Numbered from the stretch's first letter, positions 23,369-34,068 are shown. The stretch is 64,000 bases of DNA from Vreelandella titanicae BH1 (GCF_000336575.1 NZ_AOPO01000011.1:91913-155912); one strand, 5' to 3'. The notes: generated by a model from the letters alone, not told the origin. A program made the numbers and translations.

Positions 23369-24118
23369 ATGCGTACGCCTTTAATCGCCGGTAACTGGAA
23401 AATGAACGGTTCCGTGGCGTTGATCAATGAATTCGGCCAGGCCTTCTCCGCCGCCGTATCGCCAACGAGCGTGGATGTCGTTATCATTCCGCCGTTCCCC
23501 TATTTGGATGCGGCGCGCCACGCGTTTGAAGGTACGGTGCTTTCATTGGGCGCGCAAACGTTGAACCCTATTCACTCTGGGGCGCATACCGGCGAAGTAA
23601 GTGGCCGCATGCTAAAAGAGTTTGCGGTCTCTTACGTATTGGTGGGGCACTCTGAACGACGTCAGCTCTACAAAGAGAGCGATGAACAGATCTTTGCACG
23701 CCTGCTAGCAGCATTGAGCGTGGATATCACGCCGATCCTCTGTGTGGGTGAGTCCCTGGAGGAGCGCGACGCAGGGCGCACGATGGATGTGGTGCTTCGT
23801 CAAGTGGGCTATGTAATGTCCCGCTTAGAGCCCGACCAGCGTAAGCAGGTCGTGATTGCCTATGAGCCTGTTTGGGCCATTGGCACTGGGCGCACGGCAA
23901 CGCCTGAGCAAGCCCAGGACGTTATGGCAGGCATCCGTGCCTACCAGGCGGGTTTCGATAAGGGCCTCGCCGAGCAACTGCGTTTGCTTTACGGCGGCAG
24001 TATGAACGCAAGCAATGCGGCTGAGCTGCTTGCTCAGCCAGATATCGACGGCGGTCTAGTGGGCGGAGCCTCACTCAAGATCGATGATTTTTATGCCATT
24101 TGTCAGTCAGCAGGATAA
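23369..24118 (+). CDS. tpiA: Triosephosphate isomerase
   Basis: TpiA interconverts dihydroxyacetone phosphate and glyceraldehyde-3-phosphate. The 249-residue barrel has all catalytic elements: the N/K pair in AGNWKMNG (7-14), His in VLVGHSERR (about 95), Glu in [12 protein letters not shown] (about 168) and the phosphate-binding [12 protein letters not shown] and GGLVGGASL loops. The start follows GAGGAGAGTCG. secG follows after four bases, an arrangement shared with Pseudomonas. Confidence 0.99.
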   Translation: MRTPLIAGNWKMNGSVALINEFGQAFSAAVSPTSVDVVIIPPFPYLDAARHAFEGTVLSLGAQTLNPIHSGAHTGEVSGRMLKEFAVSYVLVGHSERRQLYKESDEQIFARLLAALSVDITPILCVGESLEERDAGRTMDVVLRQVGYVMSRLEPDQRKQVVIAYEPVWAIGTGRTATPEQAQDVMAGIRAYQAGFDKGLAEQLRLLYGGSMNASNAAELLAQPDIDGGLVGGASLKIDDFYAICQSAG

Positions 24119-24122
24119 CGCC

Positions 24123-24482
24123 ATGCAAGTTGCAATTCTTATGATTCATGTGGTGATTGCGGTCGCCCTGGTGGTACTCATTCTGCTTCAGCAGGGTAAA
24201 GGTGCCGAAGCCGGTGCAGCTTTCGGGGGCGGTGCATCACAAACGGTATTCGGTTCGCGGGGTAGTGGTAACTTCCTGTCGCGCACAACGGCTATTTTGG
24301 CGGCGGGTTTCTTCGTCACCTCAATGGCGCTAGCTTACTTTGCCACCCAGGCGGGCCAGGCACCGGAAGCAGGTATTCCCGATTCGCGCTTGATCGAGCA
24401 GCAGCAAAGCGTCCCGACGCTTGACGACAGGCCTGCGGACGTGGATAATACCGCGCCAGTGCTAGAGGAAAGCAGCGAGTAA
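24123..24482 (+). CDS. secG: Preprotein translocase subunit SecG
   Basis: SecG is the small SecYEG subunit that assists protein export. The 119-residue protein has two membrane helices (about 4-22 and 55-75) joined by the conserved glycine-rich loop [20 protein letters not shown] with [14 protein letters not shown] hydrophilic acidic tail follows. The ATG at 24123 is preceded by AGGATAACGCC. The longer in-frame start at 24084 lies inside tpiA and is unlikely. tRNA-Leu begins 30 bp downstream, probably on the same transcript. Confidence 0.95.
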   Translation: MQVAILMIHVVIAVALVVLILLQQGKGAEAGAAFGGGASQTVFGSRGSGNFLSRTTAILAAGFFVTSMALAYFATQAGQAPEAGIPDSRLIEQQQSVPTLDDRPADVDNTAPVLEESSE

Positions 24483-24511
24483 GCAGCTGCTGTTTTTTAG
24501 CCTCCCCTGAT

Positions 24512-24598
24512 GCCGAAGTGGTGGAATTGGTAGACACGCTATCTTGAGGGGGTAGTGACCGTATGGTCGTGCGGGTTCAAGTCCCGCCTTCGGCACCA
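24512..24598 (+). tRNA. tRNA-Leu (anticodon GAG)
   Basis: This is a class II tRNA of 87 nt with an encoded CCA. The acceptor stem GCCGAAG pairs with CTTCGGC. The D arm includes GGAATTGGTAGACACGC. The anticodon stem CTATC/GGTAG holds loop TTGAGGG with GAG at 24546-24548. A variable arm (TGACCGTATGGTCGT) precedes the T arm GCGGGTTCAAGTCCCGC. It lies just after secG, as in Pseudomonas. Confidence 0.97.
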
Positions 24599-24684
24599 TC
24601 TGTTTTGCTGGCACGCCAGCTTCCCAGAACGTTTCTTTTGTTACCAGAATGCCCATTGGCACCTGAGGCGAAAAAGACAGCTTT

Positions 24685-24732
24685 AAGTAAGTGGTTCTTG
24701 AAGCAAGTAGTTCTTGACGTAAGTGGCTTTAG
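24685..24732. repeat. Three 16-bp tandem repeats at the tRNA-fMet promoter
   Basis: AAGTAAGTGGTTCTTG, AAGCAAGTAGTTCTTG and ACGTAAGTGGCTTTAG are consecutive (24685-24700, 24701-24716, 24717-24732). The -35 box of the tRNA promoter (24714-24719) straddles the second and third units. Confidence 0.75.
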
Positions 24733-24742
24733 TGTCTATTAT
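24714..24742 (+). promoter_or_regulatory. Sigma-70 promoter of the initiator tRNA
   Basis: TTGACG (24714-24719), a 17-bp spacer and TATTAT (24737-24742) form a strong promoter. The start site would be a few bases before the tRNA at 24759. Confidence 0.8.
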
Positions 24743-24758
24743 CGTCGACCTAGATTGA

Positions 24759-24835
<77 letters not shown>

Positions 24836-24970
24836 TTTTCTAGTAGCATGTTCTAGATTGTTATTTTTAAGACGTATTGGAAATAACGGTCATTTCAGGT
24901 ACAGCCTGTTACATGTTGCTAAGACGGTACTGGAAGTAGTACTTAAGAAATGGTACACAAGGTTTCTTTC

Positions 24971-25000
24971 AAAAAGCCCCTTCCAGTGAAGGGGCTTTTT
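24971..25000 (+). terminator. Terminator after tRNA-fMet
   Basis: AAAAAGCCCCTTC, loop CAGT and GAAGGGGCTTTTT form a perfect 13-bp symmetrical hairpin with a T-tract at both ends, so it can work on either strand. It lies 135 bp past the tRNA. Confidence 0.9.
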
Positions 25001-25060
25001 GTTAGCAGCTTTTGGCTAGCAAGCGCGCCTGGTCGCTGTTTTATTGGCGCCCCCCGCTTT

Positions 25061-25090
25061 GTTAGCCAGAATATCGTTAGCACGAATATC
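25061..25090. repeat. 15-bp tandem repeat upstream of rimP
   Basis: GTTAGCCAGAATATC (25061-25075) and GTTAGCACGAATATC (25076-25090) are adjacent copies with two differences. Confidence 0.75.
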
Positions 25091-25211
25091 TTAATAGCGG
25101 ATGTCGTCCGGAAAACCGGAGACACATTCCCGAGTAACGCCAATCAGCCACCTAGCTTTTCTAATAACTCCTGGCCAGGTGCCTGATGCAACGGCTATAG
25201 GAGCTTTGTCT

Positions 25212-25673
25212 GTGGCCACTAAACACGCTGCGCTTCACGCGCTGATCGAACCTGTTGTTGCTGCCATGGGCTTTGAGCTATGGGGCATCGACCATCTTTC
25301 CCAGGGCAAAAATTCGCGGCTGGTGATCTATATCGAGCGCGAGAGTGGTGTCAGCGTGGAAGACTGCGCAGATATTAGCCGCCAAGTCAGTGCCGTTATG
25401 GATGTAGAAGACCCCATTCCCGGTGAGTACCGGTTGGAAGTCTCCTCGCCAGGCATGGCACGTCCCTTGTATTCCCTGGATCAGTTTACCCGCTTTCAAG
25501 GTCATCACGTCGCGCTGAAATTGCGCACTGCCTTTGACGGGCGGCGCAAGTATCAAGGGCTTTTGGTCGGTGTTGAGGGGGATGAAGTACTGCTACAACT
25601 GGATGGCGAAGAGTACTGCTTTCCAATTGAGAGTATTGATTCTGCTCACATTGTACCGCAGTTCGACGATTGA
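25212..25673 (+). CDS. rimP: Ribosome maturation factor RimP
   Basis: RimP assists 30S subunit maturation. From the GTG at 25212 the protein is 153 residues, close to 150 in E. coli. The start has AGGAG (25199-25203) eight bases upstream. Longer frames from 25101 add 37 residues of non-conserved sequence. Family motifs are ALIEPVVAAMGFELWGI, RLVIYIE, the VEDCADISRQVSAVMDVEDPI segment, and YRLEVSSPGMARPLYS. It begins the rimP-nusA-infB-rbfA-truB-rpsO-pnp cluster. Confidence 0.93.
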   Translation: MATKHAALHALIEPVVAAMGFELWGIDHLSQGKNSRLVIYIERESGVSVEDCADISRQVSAVMDVEDPIPGEYRLEVSSPGMARPLYSLDQFTRFQGHHVALKLRTAFDGRRKYQGLLVGVEGDEVLLQLDGEEYCFPIESIDSAHIVPQFDD

Positions 25674-25745
25674 CCGGGTGGCGGCGCTGCCGGCAGGCTG
25701 CCGGGGTGATGCACATAAGGATAGGTTTTCTGGCGAGGCATACGC

Positions 25746-27260
25746 ATGAGTAAAGAAATTTTAATGGTCGTTGACGCGATCTCCAATGAGAAGGGCGTCC
25801 CACGTGATGTCATCTTCGAGGCGGTAGAAGCCGCTCTTGCGAGTGCGTCACGCAAGCGTTTTGAAAGAGAAGAAGCCAATGTGCGCGTGCATATTGACCG
25901 CCGCACTGGTGAATACGAAACCTTCCGCACCTGGACCGTTGTGGAAGATGACGAATTCGAAACGCCAGATTATGAAATTAAAGAGAGCATCGCCGAGCAG
26001 CGCGATCCGCCGCTGAAATTAGGCGATGTGGTCGAAAAAAGCATCGAAAATGCGTCGTTTGGCCGTATTGCTGCACAAACCGCCAAACAGGTGATCGTAC
26101 AGAAAGTACGCGAAGCCGAGCGGGCTGAAGTCGTGCGCCAATATGCCGATCGCGAAGGTGAACTGGTTGCGGGCATCGTTAAAAAGACCACACGTGATGG
26201 CCTGATCATTGATTTGGGCGAAAACGCTGAGGCGTTTTTGCCGCGCAATGAAATGATTCACGGCGAGCGTTACCGCATGAACGAGCGGGTGCGCGCCCTG
26301 TTGGTCAAAGTGGATCCCGATGCACGCGGTGCTCAGCTTCAGCTATCGCGGACGTGTCCCGAGCTGATCATCGAGCTGTTCAAAATTGAAGTGCCAGAGA
26401 TCGCAGAGCAGTTGATTGAGATCAAAGGTGCTGCGCGTGACCCCGGTTCACGGGCCAAAATTGCGGTAAAAACCAATGATCGCCGCATCGACCCGGTCGG
26501 TGCCTGTGTGGGTATGCGCGGTTCGCGCGTTCAGGCGGTCTCTTCGGAGCTGCAAAACGAACGCGTTGATATCGTGCTGTGGGATGACAATCCCGCCCAA
26601 TTGGTGATTAACGCCATGGCACCTGCCGATGTTGGGTCTATCCTTGTGGACGAGGACGCCCACGCAATGGATGTGGCCGTGGCGCAGGATAACCTTGCTC
26701 AGGCGATTGGCCGGAGCGGTCAGAACGTGCGTTTGGCTTCTGAACTTACCGGCTGGCGCATTAATGTCATGACCGAAGAGGAAGCGGAGTCTAAGCGCGA
26801 TCAAGAGATTGATAGCCTGGTGGACTCTTTTATCCAGCACCTCGATGTGGATGAAGATGTCGCTCGCCTGTTGGTGGATGAGGGGTTCACTACCCTGGAA
26901 GAAGTCGCCTACGTGCCGATGGAAGAGATGCTCGAAATCGAAGAGTTCGATGAAGATTTAGTCGAAGCGCTTCGTGCACGTGCGAAAGACGAGCTGCTGA
27001 CGATGGCAATTGCCACGGAAGAAGCGCTAGACGGTGCCCAGCCAGCAGCAGATCTGCTGGAGATGGATGGCATGGAGCGCCACCTGGCCTTCATTCTGGC
27101 CAGTCGCGGCATCGTCACCATGGAAGATCTCGCCGAGCAGTCTGTCGACGATCTGGTCGATATCGAGGAGTTGGACGAAGCGCGCGCAGCGGCACTGATC
27201 ATGACTGCCCGTGCGCCCTGGTTTGAAGTCGATGACGCATCGGATTCGAACACACAGTAA
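25746..27260 (+). CDS. nusA: Transcription termination/antitermination protein NusA
   Basis: NusA binds RNA polymerase and modulates pausing, termination and rRNA antitermination. The 504-residue protein has the N-terminal polymerase-binding domain, with [15 protein letters not shown] near residue 25. An S1 domain (about 135-200, [20 protein letters not shown]) is followed by KH1/KH2 with [12 protein letters not shown] and [15 protein letters not shown]. Two C-terminal acidic repeats (about 365-420 and 440-495) are the lambda-N/alpha-CTD contact modules. It lies 72 bp after rimP. A CCGGCAGGCTGCCGG hairpin lies between them (about 25688-25702). Confidence 0.98.
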   Translation: MSKEILMVVDAISNEKGVPRDVIFEAVEAALASASRKRFEREEANVRVHIDRRTGEYETFRTWTVVEDDEFETPDYEIKESIAEQRDPPLKLGDVVEKSIENASFGRIAAQTAKQVIVQKVREAERAEVVRQYADREGELVAGIVKKTTRDGLIIDLGENAEAFLPRNEMIHGERYRMNERVRALLVKVDPDARGAQLQLSRTCPELIIELFKIEVPEIAEQLIEIKGAARDPGSRAKIAVKTNDRRIDPVGACVGMRGSRVQAVSSELQNERVDIVLWDDNPAQLVINAMAPADVGSILVDEDAHAMDVAVAQDNLAQAIGRSGQNVRLASELTGWRINVMTEEEAESKRDQEIDSLVDSFIQHLDVDEDVARLLVDEGFTTLEEVAYVPMEEMLEIEEFDEDLVEALRARAKDELLTMAIATEEALDGAQPAADLLEMDGMERHLAFILASRGIVTMEDLAEQSVDDLVDIEELDEARAAALIMTARAPWFEVDDASDSNTQ

Positions 27261-27287
27261 ACAGGTCACGGGCTGAGGAGGGTCAAT

Positions 27288-29906
27288 ATGTCAGATATGA
27301 CAGTTAAAGATTTCGCAGGAAAGGTGGGCCGTGATGTGCCTCGCCTACTAGAGCAAATGAAAGAAGCGGGTTTAAAGCACGCTTCTGAAAGCGATGCTGT
27401 GTCTGAAGAAGACAAGCAGAAGCTACTGAGTTTCTTGAAGAAGAGCCACGGCGGTAGCGACACCCCTGAAGCGGGCAAAAACCGCATCACGCTGACACGC
27501 AAAACCCGTAGCCGTATCAATACCGGCGAGCGCGGCAAAACCATTGAAGTGCAGGTACGTAAGAAAAAGACCTACGTCAAAAGCGCTGAAGATGAGAAGC
27601 CGAAAGCGCCGGAGCCTAGCTATACCGGCCCGCGCCAGCTAGTGGGCGATATGGCGGAAGCCGAAGCTGAGCGCAAAGTGTCTGATGCGCGTGAAGCCGA
27701 AGAAAAAGCCGCTGCTAAGAAAGCCCGCGCTGCACAGGTAGCGGAAGCCACCGCGCGTAGCAATAAAGAAGCTGAAGCGACGGCGCAAAGTAACACGGCG
27801 CGTAGCAATAAAGAGTCTGAAGCCAAGCCGAAAGCGCCTGCAGCAGCCAAAGCACCGGCTACGCCAGACATTCCGGTGCCGAATCTTGAAATCGACGATA
27901 CGCCGTCCGGTGACGATATGCCGCCAGCGCCGCCGAAAGAGGGCCGCACTGACCGTCGTACCGCTCCGCCCAAGAAGACGGCGGCGAAGAACAAAGGTCG
28001 CCGTGACGATGAAGATCGTGGTGATCGCGAAGAGCGCAAGCGCGGTGGCGGCGGTAAGAAGGTAAAACGTGCCGAACAGCGTCGTGGTGGTCGCCGTGGT
28101 GGCAACCAGACCGGCAATGGCAAGCACGCTTTCCAGAAGCCGACTCAGCCGATCGTGCGTGAAGTATCGATCCCTGAATCGATCAGCGTGGCGGAATTGG
28201 CCGACAAGATGTCGATCAAGGCCAATGAAGTGATCAAGGCCATGTTTAACATGGGCGCGGCGGTTACCATCAACCAAACCATCGATCAGGATACGGCTGC
28301 GATCGTGGTGGAAGAGATGGGCCATACACCGAAGCTGGTTAAAGATGACGCGCTGGAAACGGAAATGCTAGAAGGCATCTCCTATGAAGGCGAAGAGATC
28401 ACGCGCTCACCCGTTGTTACGGTGATGGGCCACGTTGACCACGGTAAAACCTCGCTGCTGGACTACATCCGTAAAGCGAAAGTGGCGACCGGTGAAGCCG
28501 GTGGTATTACCCAGCATATCGGTGCCTACCACGTGGAAGATAACCACGGTGGCGTGACCTTCCTGGATACCCCAGGCCACGCGGCGTTTACCGCCATGCG
28601 TGCCCGTGGTGCCAAGGCGACAGACGTGGTTATTCTGGTTGTGGCTGCCGACGATGGCGTGATGCCTCAGACGATTGAGGCGATTGAACACTCCAAAGCC
28701 GCTGAAGTGCCCATGGTGGTAGCGGTCAACAAGATCGATAAAGATGGTATCGATCTTGATCGCATCAAGAATGAGCTTTCGCAGCACGGCGTGATCTCCG
28801 AAGAATGGGGCGGTGATACTCAGTTTGTTCACGTTTCCGCCAAGACCGGTGAAGGTATTGAAGAACTGTTGGAAGCAATCCAACTGGTCTCTGAAGTGCT
28901 TGAGCTTAAAGCCGTTCCTTCTGCGCCGGGTAAAGGCGTGGTGGTTGAATCGCGCCTTGATAAAGGTCGTGGTCCAGTCGCCACCGTACTGGTTCAGAAC
29001 GGTACGCTGAAAAAGGGCGATATCGTCCTGGCTGGCCTGCACTACGGTCGTGTACGTGCGCTGACCAACGAACTTGCCCAGCAAGTCGATGCGGTTGGCC
29101 CGGCCATGCCGGTAGAGATTCAAGGCTTGGGCGGCACGCCGGATGCCGGTGATGACTTTATGGTCGTTGCAGACGAGAAGAAAGCCCGCGAAGTGGCTAA
29201 CTTCCGTCAAGGCAAATACCGCGAAGTGCGCCTGGCGCGTCAGCAGAAGGCCAAGCTGGAGAACATGTTCAGCCAGATGGGCCAAGACGAAGTGGCCAAG
29301 GTCAACATCGTCCTCAAAGCCGACGTTCAAGGTTCTCTGGAAGCGATCAAAGGCGCCCTGGAAGAACTCTCCACCGGTGAAGTTGAAGTCGCCGTGGTCT
29401 CTTCGGGTGTCGGTGGTATCACCGGTACAGATGCCAACCTGGCGCTTGCGTCGGAAGCCATCGTAGTCGGCTTTAACGTCCGTGCTGACGCCGCTGCCCG
29501 CGAGATCGTTGAGCGCGAAGGCCTGGATCTGCGTTACTACAGCGTTATTTACCAGCTGATCGACGAGGTCAAACAGGCGATGAGCGGTATGCTCGCACCT
29601 GAGTGGAAAGAAGAAATCGTCGGTATTGCCGAAGTGCGCGATGTCTTCCGTGCGCCGAAGATTGGTGCCATCGCCGGCTGTATGGTGGTTGAAGGCAGCG
29701 TGCATCGTAATAAGAAGATCCGCGTGTTGCGTGATGACGTGGTGATCTACGAAGGCGAGCTCGAATCGCTGCGCCGCTTCAAAGACGATGTGCAGGAAGT
29801 GCGCAACGGCATGGAGTGTGGCATCGGCGTGAAGAACTACAACGATGTCCAAGTCGGCGATAAGATTGAAGTCTTCGACCAAGTGAAGGTCGAGCGTAGT
29901 CTGTAA
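27288..29906 (+). CDS. infB: Translation initiation factor IF-2
   Basis: IF-2 is the GTPase that places fMet-tRNA on the 30S subunit. The 872-residue protein has the N-terminal IF2_N domain ([20 protein letters not shown]) and a long charged Ala/Lys/Glu linker with an Arg/Gly-rich stretch near 260-280 (HAFQKPTQP follows). The G domain starts around residue 380 with GHVDHGKTS, then DTPGHAAF and NKIDK. The C-terminal fMet-tRNA-binding domains follow ([17 protein letters not shown]). The start follows GAGGAGGGTCAAT. Internal in-frame starts as in E. coli are possible but not evident. Confidence 0.98.
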   Translation: MSDMTVKDFAGKVGRDVPRLLEQMKEAGLKHASESDAVSEEDKQKLLSFLKKSHGGSDTPEAGKNRITLTRKTRSRINTGERGKTIEVQVRKKKTYVKSAEDEKPKAPEPSYTGPRQLVGDMAEAEAERKVSDAREAEEKAAAKKARAAQVAEATARSNKEAEATAQSNTARSNKESEAKPKAPAAAKAPATPDIPVPNLEIDDTPSGDDMPPAPPKEGRTDRRTAPPKKTAAKNKGRRDDEDRGDREERKRGGGGKKVKRAEQRRGGRRGGNQTGNGKHAFQKPTQPIVREVSIPESISVAELADKMSIKANEVIKAMFNMGAAVTINQTIDQDTAAIVVEEMGHTPKLVKDDALETEMLEGISYEGEEITRSPVVTVMGHVDHGKTSLLDYIRKAKVATGEAGGITQHIGAYHVEDNHGGVTFLDTPGHAAFTAMRARGAKATDVVILVVAADDGVMPQTIEAIEHSKAAEVPMVVAVNKIDKDGIDLDRIKNELSQHGVISEEWGGDTQFVHVSAKTGEGIEELLEAIQLVSEVLELKAVPSAPGKGVVVESRLDKGRGPVATVLVQNGTLKKGDIVLAGLHYGRVRALTNELAQQVDAVGPAMPVEIQGLGGTPDAGDDFMVVADEKKAREVANFRQGKYREVRLARQQKAKLENMFSQMGQDEVAKVNIVLKADVQGSLEAIKGALEELSTGEVEVAVVSSGVGGITGTDANLALASEAIVVGFNVRADAAAREIVEREGLDLRYYSVIYQLIDEVKQAMSGMLAPEWKEEIVGIAEVRDVFRAPKIGAIAGCMVVEGSVHRNKKIRVLRDDVVIYEGELESLRRFKDDVQEVRNGMECGIGVKNYNDVQVGDKIEVFDQVKVERSL

Positions 29907-29924
29907 GGCTGCGAGGAGCTAAAC

Positions 29925-30374
29925 ATGCGCGAATTTAAGCGTACCCACCGGGTAGCCGACCAGCTCCAAAAGGAGCTGGCGGTGCTGATCCAACGAGAAG
30001 TGAAAGACCCGCGTTTGGGCATGGTCACGGTTAGCGGTGTCACCGTTAGCCGTGACCTTGGCTACTCCGACGTCTACGTCACTCTGTTGGGTGAGCAAGA
30101 GCCCGAGCGTATTAAAGAGAATCTGCAGGTGCTTAAGCGTGCTGCTGGTTTTCTAAGAAGCCAGATTGCCAAGCGCATCAAGCTACGTCACGTACCGGAG
30201 CTGCGTTTTCATTTCGATGAAAGCGTGGTGCGCGGTCAGCAGCTTTCTTCATTGATTGATGAAGCGGTGACGACGGATCGTGCACGCTATCAAAACGATG
30301 ATGACGATTATCAAGACGCTGGCCAAGACAGTGACTCAGACGGCGACGCCCAGCAAAGTGAGGAAACTCGCTAG
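29925..30374 (+). CDS. rbfA: 30S ribosome-binding factor RbfA
   Basis: RbfA is a cold-shock KH-domain protein that helps mature the 16S rRNA 5' end. The 149-residue protein shows FKRTHRVADQLQKELAVLIQ, VKDPRLGMVTVSGVTVSRDL, the segment AAGFLRSQIAKRIKLRHVPELRF.. (split across 80-105) and FHFDESVVRG. The C-terminal 30 residues are an acidic low-complexity extension rich in Asp and Ser. It starts 18 bp after infB with GAGGAG, and its stop shares one base with the truB GTG. Confidence 0.97.
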   Translation: MREFKRTHRVADQLQKELAVLIQREVKDPRLGMVTVSGVTVSRDLGYSDVYVTLLGEQEPERIKENLQVLKRAAGFLRSQIAKRIKLRHVPELRFHFDESVVRGQQLSSLIDEAVTTDRARYQNDDDDYQDAGQDSDSDGDAQQSEETR

Positions 30375-31294
30375 TGGCGCGTCAACGTCGAGGTTTACCG
30401 GTTAATGGCGTACTGCTGCTGGATAAGCCCAAGGGCGTTTCCAGCAACCATGCGCTGCAGCGTGTGCGTCGGCTGTTCCAGGCTCAAAAAGCCGGGCACA
30501 CCGGCACGCTAGACCCGATGGCAACCGGCTTATTGCCGATTTGCCTAGGTGAAGCGACCAAGTTTTCATCGCACTTGCTGGAAGCCGACAAGGTGTATCG
30601 CACCCGGGTAGAGCTAGGGGTGATCACGGATACCGGCGATGCAGAAGGCACGATTATTGAGCAGCATGAGGTTCCCAGCCTAAGCGTCGATGACGTGGAA
30701 GCTGTGCTCACCCGTTTTCGCGGTGAGATCGACCAAGTGCCGCCGATGTATTCGGCCCTCAAGCATCAGGGCAAAAAACTTTACGAGTTGGCCCGTGAAG
30801 GCAAGCAGGTAGAGCGTGCAGCCCGGCGCGTAAGCGTGTATGATGCGCGCCTGCTATCGTTTGAAGGCACTGCTTTTGAGCTGGAAGTAAGCTGCAGTAA
30901 AGGCACTTACATCCGCACGTTAGCCGAAGATATTGGCCAAGCGCTTGGCTGTGGTGCGCACATCAGTCAACTAAGGAGGCTCAAAACGGGGCCCTTTTTA
31001 GCCGACGCGATGTGGACGCTAGAGGCCTTGGAAGCATTGGCCGACCAAGCGGCACTGGAAGCTGAACTCATGCCCGTGGATGTGTTGGTGGACCATTTAC
31101 CGTTACTGACGGTAGACGACACCGCGCATTCTCGTTTGGCCCATGGCCAGCCCGCTGCTCTCGAAACCGGCGCATTAGCCGCGGACGAAGTAGCCCGACT
31201 TTATTACGCCGAGACGTTTATCGGCCTTGGCGTAGTGAAAGGTGCTCAGGAAGTGGCGCCTAAGCGACTGTTAAGTACTGTCGCTATCTCGTAA
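30374..31294 (+). CDS. truB: tRNA pseudouridine(55) synthase TruB
   Basis: TruB makes pseudouridine-55 in the T loop of tRNAs. The 306-residue protein has the N-terminal GVLLLDKPKGVSSN motif and the catalytic Asp in AGHTGTLDPMATGLLP (about residue 48). YSALKHQGKKLYELAREG and CSKGTYIRTLAEDIG are also present, with a C-terminal PUA-like domain. It starts with GTG at 30374, overlapping the rbfA TAG by one base. Confidence 0.97.
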   Translation: MARQRRGLPVNGVLLLDKPKGVSSNHALQRVRRLFQAQKAGHTGTLDPMATGLLPICLGEATKFSSHLLEADKVYRTRVELGVITDTGDAEGTIIEQHEVPSLSVDDVEAVLTRFRGEIDQVPPMYSALKHQGKKLYELAREGKQVERAARRVSVYDARLLSFEGTAFELEVSCSKGTYIRTLAEDIGQALGCGAHISQLRRLKTGPFLADAMWTLEALEALADQAALEAELMPVDVLVDHLPLLTVDDTAHSRLAHGQPAALETGALAADEVARLYYAETFIGLGVVKGAQEVAPKRLLSTVAIS

Positions 31295-31317
31295 ACAGCG
31301 TTGCAAGGAGGCGACCG

Positions 31318-31405
31318 TCTACGTGAAAATTGCAAGATCCGACGTACACGTCGAAACGTGTACGTAGAAAACAGTAGCTTGAGACTGCAAATATGCGTGG
31401 TCTCA
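31318..31405 (+). promoter_or_regulatory. Structured leader upstream of rpsO
   Basis: The 150-bp truB-rpsO gap carries a perfect 10-bp stem, ACGTACACGT (31342-31351) and ACGTGTACGT (31356-31365), around loop CGAA. TCTACGT (31318-31324) can instead pair with ACGTAGA (31362-31368), giving a competing fold. A second hairpin pairs TGAGAC (31380-31385) with GTCTCA (31400-31405). rpsO is autoregulated by S15 in other bacteria through diverse leader folds, so this is a candidate regulatory RNA. No U-tract follows the first stem, so it is not an ordinary terminator. Confidence 0.5.
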
Positions 31406-31444
31406 CCCATTCATTTTTAGGCATATTGCTTACTGGAGAGACAG

Positions 31445-31714
31445 ATGGCTTTAACCGCTGAGAAGAAGGCCGAGATCGTCACTGAATACGGCCGCGGCGA
31501 TAACGATACCGGTTCCCCTGAAGTGCAGGTTGCACTGCTGAGCGCCAACATTAATGGCCTGCAGGATCACTTCAAGACCAACAAACAGGATCACCACTCG
31601 CGTCGTGGTCTGATCCGCATGGTTAACCAGCGTCGTAAGCTGCTGGACTACCTAAAGCGTAAAGATTTCGAACGCTATCAGTCCCTGATTCAGCGTCTGG
31701 GTCTGCGTCGTTAA
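31445..31714 (+). CDS. rpsO: 30S ribosomal protein S15
   Basis: S15 is a primary 16S rRNA-binding protein of the 30S platform. The 89-residue protein matches the family length and sequence: [56 protein letters not shown] and [12 protein letters not shown] at the C-terminus. The start follows TGGAGAGACAG. It is preceded by a structured leader and followed by an intrinsic terminator before pnp. Confidence 0.99.
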   Translation: MALTAEKKAEIVTEYGRGDNDTGSPEVQVALLSANINGLQDHFKTNKQDHHSRRGLIRMVNQRRKLLDYLKRKDFERYQSLIQRLGLRR

Positions 31715-31735
31715 ACGTTAACGACAACGATTAGA

Positions 31736-31769
31736 AACGGGCAGCTCCTTGTGAGCTGCCCGTTTTTTT
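31736..31769 (+). terminator. Terminator after rpsO
   Basis: ACGGGCAGCTC pairs with GAGCTGCCCGT across loop CTTGT, followed by a run of seven T residues (31763-31769). It separates rpsO from pnp, which must have read-through or its own promoter. Confidence 0.93.
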
Positions 31770-31896
31770 ATGTTTCGTGTTTACGGCAAGTAGGGAACTG
31801 GTAGCCCTATCGCGCTCCAGCGCCTAGAATGGTAACGAGTCAAAACGACCTAAACGAATAGACAAGTAGATATTGATAATGCTGAAGGAAGTCGCT

Positions 31897-34047
31897 GTGA
31901 ATCCGGTAAAGAAAACGTTCCAGTACGGTCGTAGCACCGTCACGCTCGAAACCGGGCGTATTGCTCGCCAAGCTACCGGCGCTGTCATGGTTACCATGGA
32001 TGACACCGTCGTGCTGTGTACCGTTGTCGCTCGCAAAGAGGCAAACCCGAGCCAACCCTTTTTCCCTCTCTCGGTACACTACCAAGAGAAAACCTACGCA
32101 GTGGGCAAGATTCCTGGCGGCTTCTTCAAGCGCGAAGGTCGTCCCACTGAAAAAGAGACGCTGACCTCGCGTCTGATTGATCGCCCAATCCGTCCGCTGT
32201 TCCCCAAAGGCTTTATGAACGAAGTGCAGGTCGTCTGTACCGTTCTCTCCACCGACCGTAACCACGATCCGGATATTGCCGCACTGCTGGGTACTTCCGC
32301 AGCGCTGAGTATCTCTGGCGTGCCGTTTAGTGGCCCGATTGGCGCAGCCCGCGTTGGTTTTAACGAAGAGAAAGGCTACTTCCTCAACCCAACGGTTGAA
32401 GAACTGGCCACCTCTGAGCTCGACATGGTCGTCGCCGGTACTGAAAAAGCCGTGCTGATGGTTGAGTCTGAAGCCAAAGAGCTGCTCGAAGACGAAATGC
32501 TGGGAGCCGTTCTGTTCGGTCACCAGGAAATGCAGGTCGCGATCAGTGCCATTAACGAACTGGTTGCTGAAGCGGGCAAGCCGCGCTGGGAGTGGCAGGC
32601 CGCCGAAGAGAACCAGGCGCTCAAAGCCGCCATGGCCGATGCGTTTGAAGCTAAAGTGGGCGATGCTTACCGCATCACCGACAAAATGCAGCGCCAGGAT
32701 GCATTGGCTGAGTTGAAAGACCAGGCGATTGAACAACTGGCAGCCGATGAAGGCGAACCGGTTAACGACAAGTTCAGTAAAGATGACGTCAAAGGTGCCT
32801 TTGCTAGCCTGGAAAAACGCGTTGTGCGTTCACGGGTGGTAAAAGGTGAGCCGCGTATTGACGGTCGTGACAATCAAACCGTTCGCCCGCTGGCGATTGA
32901 AGTCGGTGTGCTGCCGAAAGCTCATGGTTCTGCCATCTTTACGCGTGGTGAGACCCAGGCGATTGCCGTAGCAACACTGGGCACGCTGCGTGATTCACAG
33001 CTAATCGAATCACTGGAAGGTGAGCGTAAAGACCGCTTTATGCTGCACTACAACTTCCCTCCCTACTCGGTGGGTGAAGCTGGCTTTATGGGTGGCCCGA
33101 AGCGTCGCGAAATCGGCCATGGCCGCTTAGCGCGTCGTGGTGTGCAGGCAATGCTGCCGTCAGAAGATGTCTTCCCCTACACCATTCGTGTGGTGTCTGA
33201 AATTACCGAGTCTAACGGCTCCAGCTCCATGGCCTCTGTATGTGGCTCTTCGCTGGCCCTGATGGACGCAGGCGTGCCGTTAAAAGCACCGGTCGCCGGT
33301 ATTGCCATGGGCTTGGTAAAAGACCCGGACGGTTTTGCGGTATTGACCGATATTCTGGGTGACGAAGATCACCTTGGCGATATGGACTTTAAAGTTGCCG
33401 GTTCCGAAGAGGGCGTCACCGCCCTGCAGATGGACATCAAGATCGAAGGCATCAACGAAGAGATTATGGAGCTCGCGCTGCAGCAAGCACTGACCGCGCG
33501 ACTGAGTATTCTCGAGCAAATGAATGTCGTGATCAGCCAGAGCCGTAGCGATGTCTCCGACAACGCGCCGTCCATGGCAACGATCAAAATCGATCCGGAC
33601 AAGATCCGTGACGTTATCGGTAAAGGTGGCGCAACCATTCGCAAAATCTGCGAAGACACCGGCGCCTCTATTGATCTCGACGACGATGGCACCGTGCGTA
33701 TTTACGCGGAAGATAAAGCCGCCGCCAAGCGCGCCATCGACACCGTACTGGCGATTACCGCTGAAGCGGAAATCGGCAAGCTGTATCACGGCAAGGTCGT
33801 GCGTATTGCTGACTTCGGTGCGTTCGTTAACATCATGCCCGGCACCGATGGCCTGGTTCACATCTCGCAAATCGTTGCCGAGCGGGTTAACAACGTGCGC
33901 GACTTCTTGAACGAAGGCGATGACGTGGTCGTTAAGGTGCTGGATATCGACAACCGCAACCGCGTGAAGCTGTCGATGAAAGAGATCAGCGAAGAAGAGA
34001 AAGCCGCTTTTACCGCGGAAGCAGCGGAAACTGAAGCGGCGATTTAA
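31897..34047 (+). CDS. pnp: Polyribonucleotide nucleotidyltransferase (PNPase)
   Basis: PNPase is the phosphorolytic 3'-5' exoribonuclease of the degradosome. From the GTG at 31897 it is 716 residues. AAGGAAG lies five bases upstream and the protein begins [19 protein letters not shown] like its homologues. Frames from 31873 add eight residues. Two RNase PH domains ([14 protein letters not shown] [13 protein letters not shown] and the second-core [23 protein letters not shown], shown in part) are followed by a KH domain ([11 protein letters not shown]) and an S1 domain ([18 protein letters not shown]). Confidence 0.97.
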   Translation: MNPVKKTFQYGRSTVTLETGRIARQATGAVMVTMDDTVVLCTVVARKEANPSQPFFPLSVHYQEKTYAVGKIPGGFFKREGRPTEKETLTSRLIDRPIRPLFPKGFMNEVQVVCTVLSTDRNHDPDIAALLGTSAALSISGVPFSGPIGAARVGFNEEKGYFLNPTVEELATSELDMVVAGTEKAVLMVESEAKELLEDEMLGAVLFGHQEMQVAISAINELVAEAGKPRWEWQAAEENQALKAAMADAFEAKVGDAYRITDKMQRQDALAELKDQAIEQLAADEGEPVNDKFSKDDVKGAFASLEKRVVRSRVVKGEPRIDGRDNQTVRPLAIEVGVLPKAHGSAIFTRGETQAIAVATLGTLRDSQLIESLEGERKDRFMLHYNFPPYSVGEAGFMGGPKRREIGHGRLARRGVQAMLPSEDVFPYTIRVVSEITESNGSSSMASVCGSSLALMDAGVPLKAPVAGIAMGLVKDPDGFAVLTDILGDEDHLGDMDFKVAGSEEGVTALQMDIKIEGINEEIMELALQQALTARLSILEQMNVVISQSRSDVSDNAPSMATIKIDPDKIRDVIGKGGATIRKICEDTGASIDLDDDGTVRIYAEDKAAAKRAIDTVLAITAEAEIGKLYHGKVVRIADFGAFVNIMPGTDGLVHISQIVAERVNNVRDFLNEGDDVVVKVLDIDNRNRVKLSMKEISEEEKAAFTAEAAETEAAI

Positions 34048-34068
34048 ATCGCTAGCTAGGTTTCTGAG

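Larger units (their letters stand above)
24836..25211 (+). other. tRNA-fMet to rimP intergenic region (376 bp)
   Basis: No gene is supported here. The region holds the terminator hairpin at 24971-25000, a 15-bp tandem duplication at 25061-25090 and the rimP ribosome-binding site. Reading frames extending rimP upstream into this region lack conserved sequence. Confidence 0.6.

Noticed and set aside
28407..29882. 491-codon minus-strand frame inside infB
   Set aside because: It is an antisense shadow of infB. The frame has compositional oddities but no family features.
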